Assembly (NCBI GenBank): GCA_963850605.1
Contig: CAWKLX010000002.1
Coordinates: 310,001-374,000 of the forward strand
DNA: 64,000 nt
Source of the DNA: BOG-908 sp963850605
GTDB taxonomy: Bacteria > Pseudomonadota > Alphaproteobacteria > Acetobacterales > Acetobacteraceae
Direction: 5' to 3'
Positions 35,404 through 43,902 of the stretch are shown one piece after another (positions within the stretch are counted from its first letter, which is position 1; each line of letters starts with the position of its first letter). The translations under genes were made by a program, and so were the position numbers. The notes under the pieces were generated by a model. The model saw only the letters and a program-made list of their open reading frames with translations, searched no databases and was not told where the DNA came from.

Positions 35404-35878
35404 TTACTTGAACACCACGCCCGTCACCCGATCTCCTACGCTAATTCCAAGTTTCTCAGTGATCCCGCCCTGCAACTCCAGCGTGGCGCGTACCTGGACC
35501 ACCCGACGAAATGTTCGCAAGGCTTTCGGGCACGGTGTTCTCGGCGATGTGGGTAATCGTGCCGTCCTGCCCGATGAACACCATGTCCTCCGGCACTGGG
35601 CAGTTCTTCATCCACATCGGGACCGGGCGGGACACACCCCAGTCGAAGAACATGCCGTGATCGGCGGGAATGTCCGTTCTGAACATTTCGCCCACCTCCT
35701 GCTGCCGTGGCGTGGTGGCCATTTCGACGGTGAACGCATGGCGGGCGCCGGTGCGGGTGACGATGGTCAGCGTCTGCGTGGGCAGCGTGGGCTGCGGGCC
35801 GGTGATGTCGTCGGGGATTTGCTGGGCCACGCCCCAGGCGGGCCACGTCAACGCCGCCGCTAGCACCCAGATCCGCAT
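35404..35878 (-). CDS. DUF192 (YcfR-like core) periplasmic protein, one frame change
   Basis: A signal peptide (MRIWVLAAALTWPAWGVAQQ) is followed by HAFTVEMATTPRQQEVGEMF, then MFFDWGVSRPVPMWMKNCPV and TITHIAENTVPESLANISSG, the DUF192 signature. At about 35490-35503 the frame must change to finish VRATLELQGGITEKLGISVG and stop TAA at 35404, the usual end of the family. DUF192 proteins are small exported beta-barrel proteins of unknown function. Its ATG shares bases with the stop of the deacetylase upstream (TGATG), so they are co-translated. Confidence 0.8.
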
Positions 35879-36975
35879 CAGACAACCTCCATCGCCCGGG
35901 CGGCCAGCGCCTCGATTTCCGCGCGCACATGGCCCGCGCGTGGCGTGTCGCGCAAGGTGGTGAACCAGTGGGCAGGCGGGTTGCGGCCGGCCGCGCGGTT
36001 GTAGCGCAGGCCCCGCAGCACCGCCTCGGCCGCCTGCGGCAGCGCGTCGGGGATCGCGAAATCGTTCAGCGTGGCCCATACGCCGGCCCAGCAGCGCGCC
36101 ACACTCCACGGATTGTAGCCGCCGCCGCCGGTTACGATCAGCCGTGGCGCCAGGTCGCGGATGGCGCGGACGACATCCCAATGCACGTTGTTGGACAGCG
36201 ACAGGCGGGAGAGCGGGTCTTCCTCCAACGCGTCGGCGCCGCATTGCAGGAAGACGGCGTCCGGACGGTGCGCCTCGATGAGCGGCAGGATCGCCCGCTG
36301 CATCAGCACATGCATCTCGCTGTCGTTGAAGCCGGCCGGCACCGGGAAATTGCGCGCGGCGCCGCCGGCGCGGTCTTCCGCTAGACCGGTGCGTGGCCAG
36401 CGCCCCGCTTCGTGCACGCTGATGGTCAGGACGCGGTCGTCGTTCGCAAACGCGTCCTGCACGCCGTCGCCGTGATGCGCGTCGATGTCGAGATAGGCGA
36501 TGCGGGACAGCCCCTGGTCCAGCCAGGCGAGCATGCCCAGCACCGGGTCGTTGAGGTAGCAGAAGCCGGACGCGCGGTCCGGCCGGCCATGATGCGTGCC
36601 GCCGCCGGGACAGTAGGCGATGCCGCCCTGGGCGGTGAGCGAGGCGGCCAGCAGCACGCCGCCCGCCGAAATCATGGGGCGGCGGTAGATCTCGGGATAG
36701 ACCGGGTTGCCCTCCGCGCCGATGCGGTACTGCGCGCGGTCCGCCTCATCCACCGACTGCGCGGCTTCGGCGCGCGCGAGTGCCGCGATGTAGCCTGGTT
36801 CGTGGAACCGTGCGGCCTGCTCCGGCGTGGCCATAGGGGCTTCGCGATATGTCTCGTCCGGCAACCAGCCGAGCGCGCGGCAGAGGTCGGTGACGGTGGA
36901 GACCCGCGGGACGGCTAGGGGGTGGGAGGCGCCGTAGGTGGAGTGGCGGTAGAGTTCGCTGCCTATGTAGAGCAT
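35878..36975 (-). CDS. AcuC/class I histone-deacetylase-like enzyme
   Basis: A zinc-dependent deacylase of 365 residues. THHGRPDRASGFCYLNDPVL contains the active-site His pair region, AYLDIDAHHGDGVQDAF the zinc Asp and His, and VTGGGGYNPWSVARCW the closing Tyr loop. Bacterial relatives deacetylate acetyl-CoA synthetase or polyamines; the substrate here is open. The true start is ATG 36975: the 12 residues upstream are translation of hairpin element 6. It overlaps the DUF192 gene downstream by one base. Confidence 0.88.
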   Translation of the reverse strand: MLYIGSELYRHSTYGASHPLAVPRVSTVTDLCRALGWLPDETYREAPMATPEQAARFHEPGYIAALARAEAAQSVDEADRAQYRIGAEGNPVYPEIYRRPMISAGGVLLAASLTAQGGIAYCPGGGTHHGRPDRASGFCYLNDPVLGMLAWLDQGLSRIAYLDIDAHHGDGVQDAFANDDRVLTISVHEAGRWPRTGLAEDRAGGAARNFPVPAGFNDSEMHVLMQRAILPLIEAHRPDAVFLQCGADALEEDPLSRLSLSNNVHWDVVRAIRDLAPRLIVTGGGGYNPWSVARCWAGVWATLNDFAIPDALPQAAEAVLRGLRYNRAAGRNPPAHWFTTLRDTPRAGHVRAEIEALAARAMEVV

Positions 36976-36986
36976 GTCAGAAGCGC

Positions 36987-37008
36987 CTTCTTTTCTGAAG
37001 AAAAGAAG
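36987..37008. repeat. Dispersed hairpin element, copy 6 (hairpin A only)
   Basis: Hairpin CTTCTTTTCT / AGAAAAGAAG, followed on the plus strand by CAAAAGACTGTTG. It fills the gap between the ptsI stop (37027) and the deacetylase start (36975), both leftward genes, and is inverted relative to copies 1-3. The deacetylase ribosome site would have to lie in or just after the hairpin's 3' arm. Confidence 0.75.
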
Positions 37009-37026
37009 CAAAAGACTGTTGATTGT

Positions 37027-38853
37027 TCAGATAGAGAAGCCGGCGACCAGCTCGCGTATCCGCTGGCCGTCCGATTGGCGCATTACTCGGCCTGCATGGC
37101 GCGCGCACGCGTCTATCGAGACAGCTCTTATCGCCTGCTTCACCCTTGGGATGGATGGCGCGTTCATGCTGAACGAGCGCAGGCCCAGGCCGAGCAGCAA
37201 CGGCGTCCACGCCGGGTTGGCCGCCATCTCGCCGCACACGCTGACCGGTTTTCTGACGCGCAGCGCCGCCTCGGTGGCGAACTGGATCAGGCGCAGCACC
37301 GCCGGGTGCAGGGGGTCGTACAGGCTGGCGACCTCGGTCGCCGCGCGATCGACCGCCAGCGTGTACATGGCCAGGTCGTTGGTGCCGATGGCGAAAAAGT
37401 CCGCCTCGAGCGCCAGCGCGTCCGCTGCCAGCGCCGCCCCTGGCGTCTCGATCATGATGCCCAGTGGCGGCAATGGGTCGGGCAGCCTTTCGCCACGCCG
37501 GCGCAGCCGGCGGGCCACGCGCTCATAAATCTCACGGGCGGCGCGCACCTCGGCGGGGTTCGTGACCATCGGCAGCAGCACGCGGACCGGGCCGGCTCTC
37601 GCTGCGCGCAGGATGGCGGCCAGCTGAGTTTCGAACAGGTCCGGCTGGCGCAGCAGCAGCCGCAGGCCGCGCACGCCCAGCGCCGGGTTATGGTCGAGCG
37701 TGTCGGGTACCAGTCCGCGGGCCACGAGGGCGTCGATGTCCTTCTCGCCGCCCCAATCCAGCACCCGTATGGTGACCTTGTCCCCGTCCATGGCTTCCAC
37801 GACGGCACGATACGCCTCCGTCTGGTCGGCCTCGTCGGGCAGGGTTTCGCGGTTCATGAACAGGAACTCGGTGCGGAACAGGCCGATGCCGGCCGCGCCG
37901 GACTGCGCCACCAGCGGCAGCTCGGCCAGCAGCTCCAGATTGCCTTGCAGCTCGATCGCCTCGTGATCCGTCGTCTCTGCGCGCAGCCGGCGCAGTCTGG
38001 CCAGCCGCTGGCGCTCGCGGGTGAACTCGGCCAGGCCGGCACGGGCCTGAGCCAAAGCTTCGGCCGCGGGGTTGAGCACGATACGGCCGGCAGCCCCGTC
38101 CAGTGCAGCCATGGTGCCCGTGCGGGCGGCGGCCAGCAGGCCGTGAGCGCCCAGCACCGCCGGCACGCCGAGCGCCCGCAGCATGATGGCGGTGTGGCCG
38201 TCCGCTCCGCCCTCCTCGGTGGCCAGCCCGGCAATCTTGGCCGGATCGATCAGCGCGGCATCCGCCGGCCGCAGGGTTTCGGCTACCAGGATGGCGCCCT
38301 GCGGGACGTTTGCAAAGCTGCGGAAACCGGATTCGGTCAGATTGCGCAGCAGGCGTCGTCCGGTCTCGCGTATCTCGTCGGCCCGGCGCTGGCGCGCCTC
38401 GGTATCGTCACGCGAACGCGGGGCGTCGCCGGTCACCGCCAGCATCGCCTCGGCCAACGCTTCGATCTCGTCCAGAACGGCGGTTTCGGCCGTAACGTGC
38501 CCATCGCTGATTCGGCGGCGCGCCTGGCGCAGCAGGCGGGAGGGGCCCAGCATCTGCAGATAGGCGTCGATCAGGGGGGCAATCTCGTGCTGGCTGTCCT
38601 CCGGCAGCACGGTCAGGCGGGCGCGCAGTTTTCCGAGTTGGCGACGGGATTTCTGGACTGCCGCTTCCAGGCGGGCGAGCTCGGGTTCGGTGGCGTCGGC
38701 GCGGATGCGGCCCCGCTTGATGTCGACTTTCGGCTCGCTGGCGGCGAAGACCGCGCCAATCGCAATGCCGGGGCTGACCGGGATGCCTGACAGCGTGAGT
38801 TCAGCGCCGGCCCGCGCCCGTTTACGAGGGGGCGTGCCGTCAATCCTGCTCAT
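37027..38853 (-). CDS. ptsI: Phosphotransferase system enzyme I
   Basis: At 608 residues, the N-terminal phosphohistidine domain has EEGGADGHTAIMLRALGVPA with the active His (usual spelling GGxTSHxAI). The C-terminal PEP-binding barrel has AAGIGLFRTEFLFMNRETLP, VRVLLPMVTNPAEVRAAREI and KPVSVCGEMAANPAW with the conserved Cys. It moves phosphate from phosphoenolpyruvate to HPr. No sugar permease is present, so this is the regulatory phosphotransfer chain of alphaproteobacteria. The ATG at 38853 lies inside the end of ptsH (14-nt overlap). Confidence 0.93.
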   Translation of the reverse strand: MSRIDGTPPRKRARAGAELTLSGIPVSPGIAIGAVFAASEPKVDIKRGRIRADATEPELARLEAAVQKSRRQLGKLRARLTVLPEDSQHEIAPLIDAYLQMLGPSRLLRQARRRISDGHVTAETAVLDEIEALAEAMLAVTGDAPRSRDDTEARQRRADEIRETGRRLLRNLTESGFRSFANVPQGAILVAETLRPADAALIDPAKIAGLATEEGGADGHTAIMLRALGVPAVLGAHGLLAAARTGTMAALDGAAGRIVLNPAAEALAQARAGLAEFTRERQRLARLRRLRAETTDHEAIELQGNLELLAELPLVAQSGAAGIGLFRTEFLFMNRETLPDEADQTEAYRAVVEAMDGDKVTIRVLDWGGEKDIDALVARGLVPDTLDHNPALGVRGLRLLLRQPDLFETQLAAILRAARAGPVRVLLPMVTNPAEVRAAREIYERVARRLRRRGERLPDPLPPLGIMIETPGAALAADALALEADFFAIGTNDLAMYTLAVDRAATEVASLYDPLHPAVLRLIQFATEAALRVRKPVSVCGEMAANPAWTPLLLGLGLRSFSMNAPSIPRVKQAIRAVSIDACARHAGRVMRQSDGQRIRELVAGFSI

Positions 38854-39132
38854 TGAAGCCGGCCTCGATCAGCGCCGCGATCGCGTCCAGCGCCTCATGC
38901 GCATCGAAACCCTCGGCCCGTAGCTCGACCGTGCTGCCCATGCCGGCGCCCAGCATCATCAGGCCCATGATCGATCGTGCGGAGACGACCTGGCCATCGC
39001 GCAGCACATCGACATTGGCGGAAAACCGCTCGGCCAGCGTGACGAGCTTGGCGGCCGCGCGCGCATGCAGCCCGCGCCTGTTGACAATGGGGACGTGCGC
39101 GAGACGACGGCCTCGCCGCCTGCCTCGCTCAC
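38840..39132 (-). CDS. ptsH: HPr phosphocarrier protein, one frame change near the start
   Basis: The core reads VPIVNRRGLHARAAAKLVTL with the active-site His15-type residue, then VSARSIMGLMMLGAGMGSTV with the regulatory Ser46-type residue, and DAHEALDAIAALIEAGF. In that frame no start codon exists. A GTG at 39132 gives a plausible start (MSEAGGEAVVSRT) and joins the core if one base is restored at about 39088-39096 (CGCACG-TCCCC). HPr relays phosphate from enzyme I to EIIA and is the target of HPr kinase, both encoded here. Total is about 97 residues. Confidence 0.85.
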
Positions 39133-39147
39133 CGTTGGGCGGTCCGG

Positions 39148-39660
39148 CTAATGCGCCTTGACCGGCAGGCCGCAGATCGGCGCCAGTTCGGCCGACGCCG
39201 GGAGAGCGTGCATGCCGTTAGGCTGGCGCGGATCGAGCGATTTGCAGAAATTCGGCGACTTGCACGTTTCCAGCACGTGGCTGGCTGCGGCGATGTACTT
39301 TTTGCCGGCCATCTCCGCGATGTCGGTACATTCGCCCAGGGTCTGCCGGGACCGCACCTTGGCGAGCTTGACCAGCATGGGCAGGTTCATGCCCGCGATC
39401 ACCTCCACGCCGCCACGCGCCATCATGCTGATGGCCAGATTACTGGGGGTGCCGCCGAACATGTCGGTCAGCAGTATCACGCCATCGCCGGCATCGACCT
39501 CTTCGATGCGGTTCTGGATATCCAGCCGCCGCTGCTCGACGTCGTCGTCCACGCCGATGCATACGGTCGCTACCCGACGCTGGGGACCCACCACATGTTC
39601 CATGGCCGCGCGCATTTCCTCGGCCAGGCGGCCGTGGGTGACCAGAATAAGTCCGATCAT
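39148..39660 (-). CDS. Mannose-type PTS EIIA component
   Basis: MIGLILVTHGRLAEEMRAAM carries the phosphorylated His (THG), and GVILLTDMFGGTPSNLAISM is the family signature. In alphaproteobacteria this soluble EIIA has no matching permease and acts as the end of the regulatory chain, affecting the ChvG/ChvI system and carbon metabolism. The C-terminal 35 residues after AGKKYIAAASHVL go beyond the usual end and look unstructured. Its ATG overlaps the rapZ stop by 4 nt. Confidence 0.9.
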   Translation of the reverse strand: MIGLILVTHGRLAEEMRAAMEHVVGPQRRVATVCIGVDDDVEQRRLDIQNRIEEVDAGDGVILLTDMFGGTPSNLAISMMARGGVEVIAGMNLPMLVKLAKVRSRQTLGECTDIAEMAGKKYIAAASHVLETCKSPNFCKSLDPRQPNGMHALPASAELAPICGLPVKAH

Positions 39661-40709
39661 GGGATGTCTGTCAGGCCTCCTGCGCCTGGATCAATAGCCG
39701 GCCCGCCGGTCCGGCGGGTCGTCTCGAATGGGTCGTCGGCAGATGTGGCGGCGCCACGCCGTGTGGAACCGTCCGTAGGCACGGCACGCAACAACTCCCG
39801 GTGTGTCACCCCCACGCGCCACGCGGCCTCTTGCGGACCTCGGTCTCCTGACGCGCCCAGCTTCCGCAATCTTTCGGCCAGGATTTCGATGATCCTGACC
39901 GAGCGATGACGGCCCCCGGTGCAGCCCACGGCGACGCTCGCGTATTTCTTGCCCTCCTGAACGAAGCGGGGCAAGAGCAGAGATAACAGATCGGTCACCT
40001 TGTCCACGAACGTCCAGAAATCCGGATCGGCCTCGACATAGGCGGAAACGTCGGGGTCCAGCCCGGTTCCGTCCCTTAAGGTGGGAACGTAATGGGGGTT
40101 TCGCAGGAAGCGCGCATCGAAGACCAGCTCTGCTTCTCGCGGCAGGCCGGCGGGATAGGCAAACGAGATCAGCGACACGCTCATGCCGGCGATATCGATG
40201 GCGCCGCCGCCAAACCGTGCCTCCACGATGCCACGCAGCATCGGCAGTTTTAGGTCCGTGGTGTCGAGCAGCATGTCTGCCGCTTCTCGCAGGGGCGCCG
40301 TCAGCGCCGTCTCGGCGGCGATGCCGTCACCCACACGGCTCGTCGGGGCCAGCGGATGACGACGCCGCGTCTCGATGAACCGGCGCAACAGCACGCCCTC
40401 GTCGGCATGCATGAAGACAAGCTCGGGGTGCAGGGCAGGATTGCGCCGCAAGCGCGCGAAAATCGCCAGGAGTTCGCACGGGTCGAAACCCTGGCTGCGC
40501 GTATCTATCCCGATGGCGGTGGGCCGCTCACCACGCACGATCAGGTCTTCCATCAGGCGCAAGGGCGGGTTGTCGACGGCTTCGTAACCGAGATCCTCGA
40601 GTATGCGCAGTAGGGAGGCCTTGCCACCGCCAGACAGGCCGGTAACCAGGACGACGCGCCGCCGCGCGGGTGCGGACACGGCCCCAGGCTGCCCCGCAAG
40701 CGTGCTCAC
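39657..40709 (-). CDS. rapZ: RapZ-family nucleotide-binding protein
   Basis: VVLVTGLSGGGKASLLRILEDLGY is split here as GLSGGGKASLL followed by RILEDLGYEAVDN, the RapZ P-loop and switch. The C-terminal domain has SFAYPAGLPREAELVFDARF, RNPHYVPTLRDGTGLDPDVS and VAVGCTGGRHRSVRIIEILA. In enterobacteria RapZ binds GlmZ RNA and controls GlmS; in alphaproteobacteria the role is less clear. The P-loop has Ala after the Lys where Ser/Thr is standard. The GTG at 40709 overlaps the hprK stop (GTGA), so the longer frame to 40793 is rejected. The tail of about 60 residues is disordered. Confidence 0.9.
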   Translation of the reverse strand: MSTLAGQPGAVSAPARRRVVLVTGLSGGGKASLLRILEDLGYEAVDNPPLRLMEDLIVRGERPTAIGIDTRSQGFDPCELLAIFARLRRNPALHPELVFMHADEGVLLRRFIETRRRHPLAPTSRVGDGIAAETALTAPLREAADMLLDTTDLKLPMLRGIVEARFGGGAIDIAGMSVSLISFAYPAGLPREAELVFDARFLRNPHYVPTLRDGTGLDPDVSAYVEADPDFWTFVDKVTDLLSLLLPRFVQEGKKYASVAVGCTGGRHRSVRIIEILAERLRKLGASGDRGPQEAAWRVGVTHRELLRAVPTDGSTRRGAATSADDPFETTRRTGGPAIDPGAGGLTDIP

Positions 40710-41134
40710 TCCAAAGCCCCCGTCATGAAAATCCGTCTGCCTTGCACCGCGTCCAGGGCCAACTCCACACGCTGCGCGGCCGAGGCGGGCCACGGGTCGA
40801 GGTCTATCATGGGAAGGTCAAGATCGGCGTAACAGGTGGGCTGCGGCAGGCGGTCCGCTGTCCCGAGCCGCACCACCAGTGCCAATTTGGCGGAGGCCGC
40901 ATAGGGCACACGCAGCAGCCCCAGCCCGCGCACCTCCAGGAGTCCGAGGAGCAGCTCCGGTGCGCTCGCGTCGCCGTTCTCGATCCGCACCTGGTCGTCG
41001 GCGACCAGGAGAAACCCGCGGTCCAGCAGGCGGAGCACCAGGTCGGACTTGCCGCTACCCGGCGGCCCGAGCAGCAGCACGCCGGCGCCGCCGCGGGCGG
41101 CGCAGCTCGCGTGCAGGCGGCGGCTGCCGGTCAC
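40706..41134 (-). CDS. hprK: HPr kinase/phosphorylase, short alphaproteobacterial form
   Basis: The 142-residue protein corresponds only to the C-terminal catalytic domain of Gram-positive HPrK. It has GVLLLGPPGSGKSDLVLRLL (P-loop), FLLVADDQVRIEN and LLEVRGLGLLRVP. It phosphorylates HPr on the regulatory Ser and so controls phosphate flow to EIIA. Its start overlaps the chvG stop (ATGA) and its stop the rapZ start (GTGA), placing it in the middle of a coupled five- to six-gene operon. Confidence 0.92.
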   Translation of the reverse strand: MTGSRRLHASCAARGGAGVLLLGPPGSGKSDLVLRLLDRGFLLVADDQVRIENGDASAPELLLGLLEVRGLGLLRVPYAASAKLALVVRLGTADRLPQPTCYADLDLPMIDLDPWPASAAQRVELALDAVQGRRIFMTGALE

Positions 41135-42762
41135 GCTTTCGGCAGGCGGACGACGAAGCGTGCGCCCATCACGTGGCCTTGGCTGTCGCGCCGGTTCTCA
41201 GCACTGATACGTCCGTGCAGCGCCTCCACGATCTGGCGGCTGATCGACAGCCCCAGCCCCGAATGCTTGCCGAACGTCTCGCCTGTAGGACGTTCGGAAT
41301 AGAAACGATCGAAGACGTGCTCCAGGTTGCCGTCCGGGATGCCGGGGCCTTCATCCTCCACCGACACCTCCACCACGCCGCCCGTTTCACGCCCGCGCAG
41401 CACGATCGTGCCATCTTGCGGCGAGAAGCTCTGGGCATTGCCCAGCAAGTTGCGCAACACCTGCACCAGCCTTCCCTCTACCGCCTGGACCGGCAACTCG
41501 CCGGCCGGTACGTCGACCTGCACGTGGGGCTGCCCGTCCTGCCGCGTGGCGTCCGCAATCTCTCCCAGCGTCGAGATGATCGGCACGACATCGACACGCG
41601 CGGTTGCCGTGCGCGACAATTCGGCGTCGACGCGGCTGGCGTCGCTGATGTCGCTGATCAGACGGTCCAAGCGGACGACATCGTCCTGGATGATGGCCAG
41701 CAAGCGCCCTTGCTGGGCGGGTTCGCGCACGCGGCGCAGCGTGTCGATAGCGCTGCGTATCGAGCTGAGCGGGTTCTTGATCTCGTGCGCCACGTCGGCG
41801 GCGAACCGCTCGATCGCGTCCATGCGGCCCCACAGCGCGGTGGCGGAGTCCGAGAGTGCCAGGCCCAGTTCGCCGATCTCGTCACGCCGCCGCAGCAGCG
41901 TCTTCGGCACCGCGCCGGCGCGGCCGTGGCCCTCGCGCATGTCGCGCGCCGCGTCGGCCAGCAGCAGGATCGGGCGCGCCAGGGTGAGGGACAGATACCA
42001 GGAGAGCAGGACGGTCAGGATCAGCGCGCCGAAGAACAGGCCCAGGATGGAGATGCGGACGGCGAACAGGCTGCTGTCCACCTCGACCGCGTCCCGCGTC
42101 AGCAGCACGATGCCGACCGTGTGGCGATCGCGCTCGACCGGTTCGGTGACGGTGACCAGAAGCTGGTTTTCCTGGGTGCGTCGTATGAACGGTGGCATCT
42201 CGTGGCTGTCGTTGCTGCTGGTCAGGCGCAGTTCCTCGCGGACGTCGGGCTGCCAGTCTGGGCCGGGTGCATTGGGGCTGAGTTCGACGGTGGTGCCGTG
42301 GGCATGCGGCAGTAGCGCCAGCACGTCGTCGTAGATGCGGCTGACCACACCCATGACCTGGCCGCGCGGGGCGGCCGTGGGCAGCGGCTCGGCGCGCACG
42401 GCGCCGCCCGCCCCCATGCGCACGCGGCTATCGGCGATGAGTGTGCCGTCGGGCGCGTAGATCTTGGCCGCGGCGTTGGGCGTGGGGTCGGTCAGGCGGC
42501 GCAGCAGCGGGCGCGCGATGTCGGGCACCAGCACGGGGTTGTTGGGGTCGGTGACGCGCACGGCGCTCTCGCCCAGGGCGCCGGCGTAGATGCGCGCCTG
42601 CTCGCGCAGAGCGGCGACTTCGGCTTCCAGCAGCCCGTCCTGGTACTGGTCCAGATAGAGCACCGCGCCCAGCAGCAGGGCGAGCGGCACGAAATTGACC
42701 AGCAGCACGCGCCGCATGAGCGGAGACACCCAGCGGGCGCGATGTCTGGCGGGCACGGACAT
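41131..42762 (-). CDS. chvG: ChvG-type sensor histidine kinase
   Basis: Two membrane helices (LLVNFVPLALLLGAVLYLDQ and ILGLFFGALILTVLLSWYLS) flank a periplasmic sensor of about 230 residues. HAMP, the His box FAADVAHEIKNPLSSIRSAI, an N box (RNLLGNAQSFSP) and G boxes (DEGPGIPDG, GKHSGLGLSI) follow. ChvG/ExoS senses acid or envelope stress, with ChvI as partner. chvI is not seen upstream; a divergent VOC gene is there instead. The ATG at 42762 was chosen since the ORF extension to 42849 overlaps that gene. It is first in the chvG-hprK-rapZ-EIIA-ptsH-ptsI operon. Confidence 0.9.
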   Translation of the reverse strand: MSVPARHRARWVSPLMRRVLLVNFVPLALLLGAVLYLDQYQDGLLEAEVAALREQARIYAGALGESAVRVTDPNNPVLVPDIARPLLRRLTDPTPNAAAKIYAPDGTLIADSRVRMGAGGAVRAEPLPTAAPRGQVMGVVSRIYDDVLALLPHAHGTTVELSPNAPGPDWQPDVREELRLTSSNDSHEMPPFIRRTQENQLLVTVTEPVERDRHTVGIVLLTRDAVEVDSSLFAVRISILGLFFGALILTVLLSWYLSLTLARPILLLADAARDMREGHGRAGAVPKTLLRRRDEIGELGLALSDSATALWGRMDAIERFAADVAHEIKNPLSSIRSAIDTLRRVREPAQQGRLLAIIQDDVVRLDRLISDISDASRVDAELSRTATARVDVVPIISTLGEIADATRQDGQPHVQVDVPAGELPVQAVEGRLVQVLRNLLGNAQSFSPQDGTIVLRGRETGGVVEVSVEDEGPGIPDGNLEHVFDRFYSERPTGETFGKHSGLGLSISRQIVEALHGRISAENRRDSQGHVMGARFVVRLPKA

Positions 42763-42808
42763 GGGGATCAGACTTGCCGAAACGGCCCGTAAAAGGCCAG
42801 CGTCAGGC

Positions 42809-43462
42809 ATGGATGACATCGTGGCGCTTCGGCCTTTCGTGCCGGCCAAGGATTTTGCCGTGTCGCACGCCTTCTACGAGGCGCTCGGCTTCGCGGCGCT
42901 GCACCGCGACGACAGCGTGGCGATCCTGCAGCTCGGCGGGACGAGCTTTATCCTGCAGAATTTCTACGTGGAAGCGTTCGCGGCCAACTTCATGATGCAG
43001 CTGATGGTGCGCGACGTGGACGCATTCTGGGCCTCGCTCGATCTGCCGGCGCGGCTTGCCGGGTTCGATGTCAAGACGCCCATTCCGCCCGCGATGCAGC
43101 CTTGGGGACTGAGGGTGGGTTATATTTTCGATCCGACCGGCGTGTTGTGGCACGTGGCCGGGCAGCCAGATGAGAGTCTCGTGGCTTGTCGGTTCATGTC
43201 GTCAACGCGCCGGGCGTATGGTGATCAAGCCGGCGGCGGCTGCCCCGCCGCACGCGGTATATTGGGCGAGATGCAGGCCCAGCTTGGGGCGGCCTCGGTC
43301 CAGATCGTCATCGCTGGCCGGGCGATTTCCGGGTCGTCCAGCGTGCCGGCGCGAACAAAGATCTGGTGGCGGCGGGTTTCGGCCTGGCTGGTGACTGGCG
43401 TGCCGCAGACCGGGCAAAAGCCGCGATGCAGCACCGTGCCGCTATCGGCGGTGCTGGCATGA
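42809..43462 (+). CDS. VOC-superfamily protein, 3' end probably shifted
   Basis: MDDIVALRPFVPAKDFAVSH, then FYEALGFAALHRDDSVAILQ, begin a bleomycin-resistance/glyoxalase-fold domain, which closes with VGYIFDPTGVLWHVAGQP near 43165. After that the open frame continues 95 codons without protein character and overlaps the oppositely oriented GFA gene, whereas a neighbouring frame stops at about 43172. The real product is therefore about 120 residues. The substrate cannot be assigned. It is divergent from chvG with 46 bp between starts. Confidence 0.7.
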   Translation: MDDIVALRPFVPAKDFAVSHAFYEALGFAALHRDDSVAILQLGGTSFILQNFYVEAFAANFMMQLMVRDVDAFWASLDLPARLAGFDVKTPIPPAMQPWGLRVGYIFDPTGVLWHVAGQPDESLVACRFMSSTRRAYGDQAGGGCPAARGILGEMQAQLGAASVQIVIAGRAISGSSSVPARTKIWWRRVSAWLVTGVPQTGQKPRCSTVPLSAVLA

Positions 43463-43632
43463 TCGGTCAGTTGGCCGGTGATGGTGACACTGTCGCTTGA
43501 GAAACCCACGTTCACCGTGCCGCTGCCCGCGCCCAGCTTCTGGCACAGCCGACACCAGCACACGCGCGTCACCAGGGGCGCGGCATGGGCCACGTAGCGC
43601 ACCGCGCCGCACAGGCATCCGCCGGTGATCAT
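43225..43632 (-). CDS. GFA-family (glutathione-dependent formaldehyde-activating-like) protein
   Basis: MITGGCLCGAVRYVAHAAPL, then CWCRLCQKLGAGSGTVN and FCPVCGTPVTSQ, give the Cys pattern that binds two zinc ions in the Mss4-like GFA fold. SWACISPNIPR near the end is the usual closing strand. These 135-residue proteins are often annotated as formaldehyde-activating, though few have a proven activity. The ATG at 43632 follows GAGGGAAC at 5-6 nt, so the frame extension to 43719 is rejected. Confidence 0.85.
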   Translation of the reverse strand: MITGGCLCGAVRYVAHAAPLVTRVCWCRLCQKLGAGSGTVNVGFSSDSVTITGQLTDHASTADSGTVLHRGFCPVCGTPVTSQAETRRHQIFVRAGTLDDPEIARPAMTIWTEAAPSWACISPNIPRAAGQPPPA

Positions 43633-43902
43633 ATCCGTTCCCTCTGGCCGTCTAGCCTGGTCGAGGATAGCACCCAAGCCGCACGAGACGGAACGCGGCT
43701 CATGCGTTATGTGCCACACGTTGTCGCCGCAAGTATCACAATAGGCCTATTTGTCGGTATTGCGGCATTTGGCGACATGGCGTCGGGATAGCATCCGGAG
43801 CCTCGCCGTCTGCGGCGGACTGGCGTGGGAGTTGCGCCAACGTTTTCGCAACCGGCATGCACGGCGAGACGCCGGAAAGTGGCGACCGCCGGGTCGCGTT
43901 CT
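43633..43902. other. Intergenic region without clear gene
   Basis: Two leftward genes flank this stretch. A 30-codon rightward frame at about 43701 (MRYVPHVVAASITIGLFVGI) would encode a tiny membrane peptide but has no ribosome site. I see no RNA gene or repeat. Confidence 0.4.

Noticed and set aside
43701..43791. Thirty-residue hydrophobic peptide in the gap after the GFA gene
   Set aside because: There is no ribosome site and no supporting context; random hydrophobic frames of this size are common.
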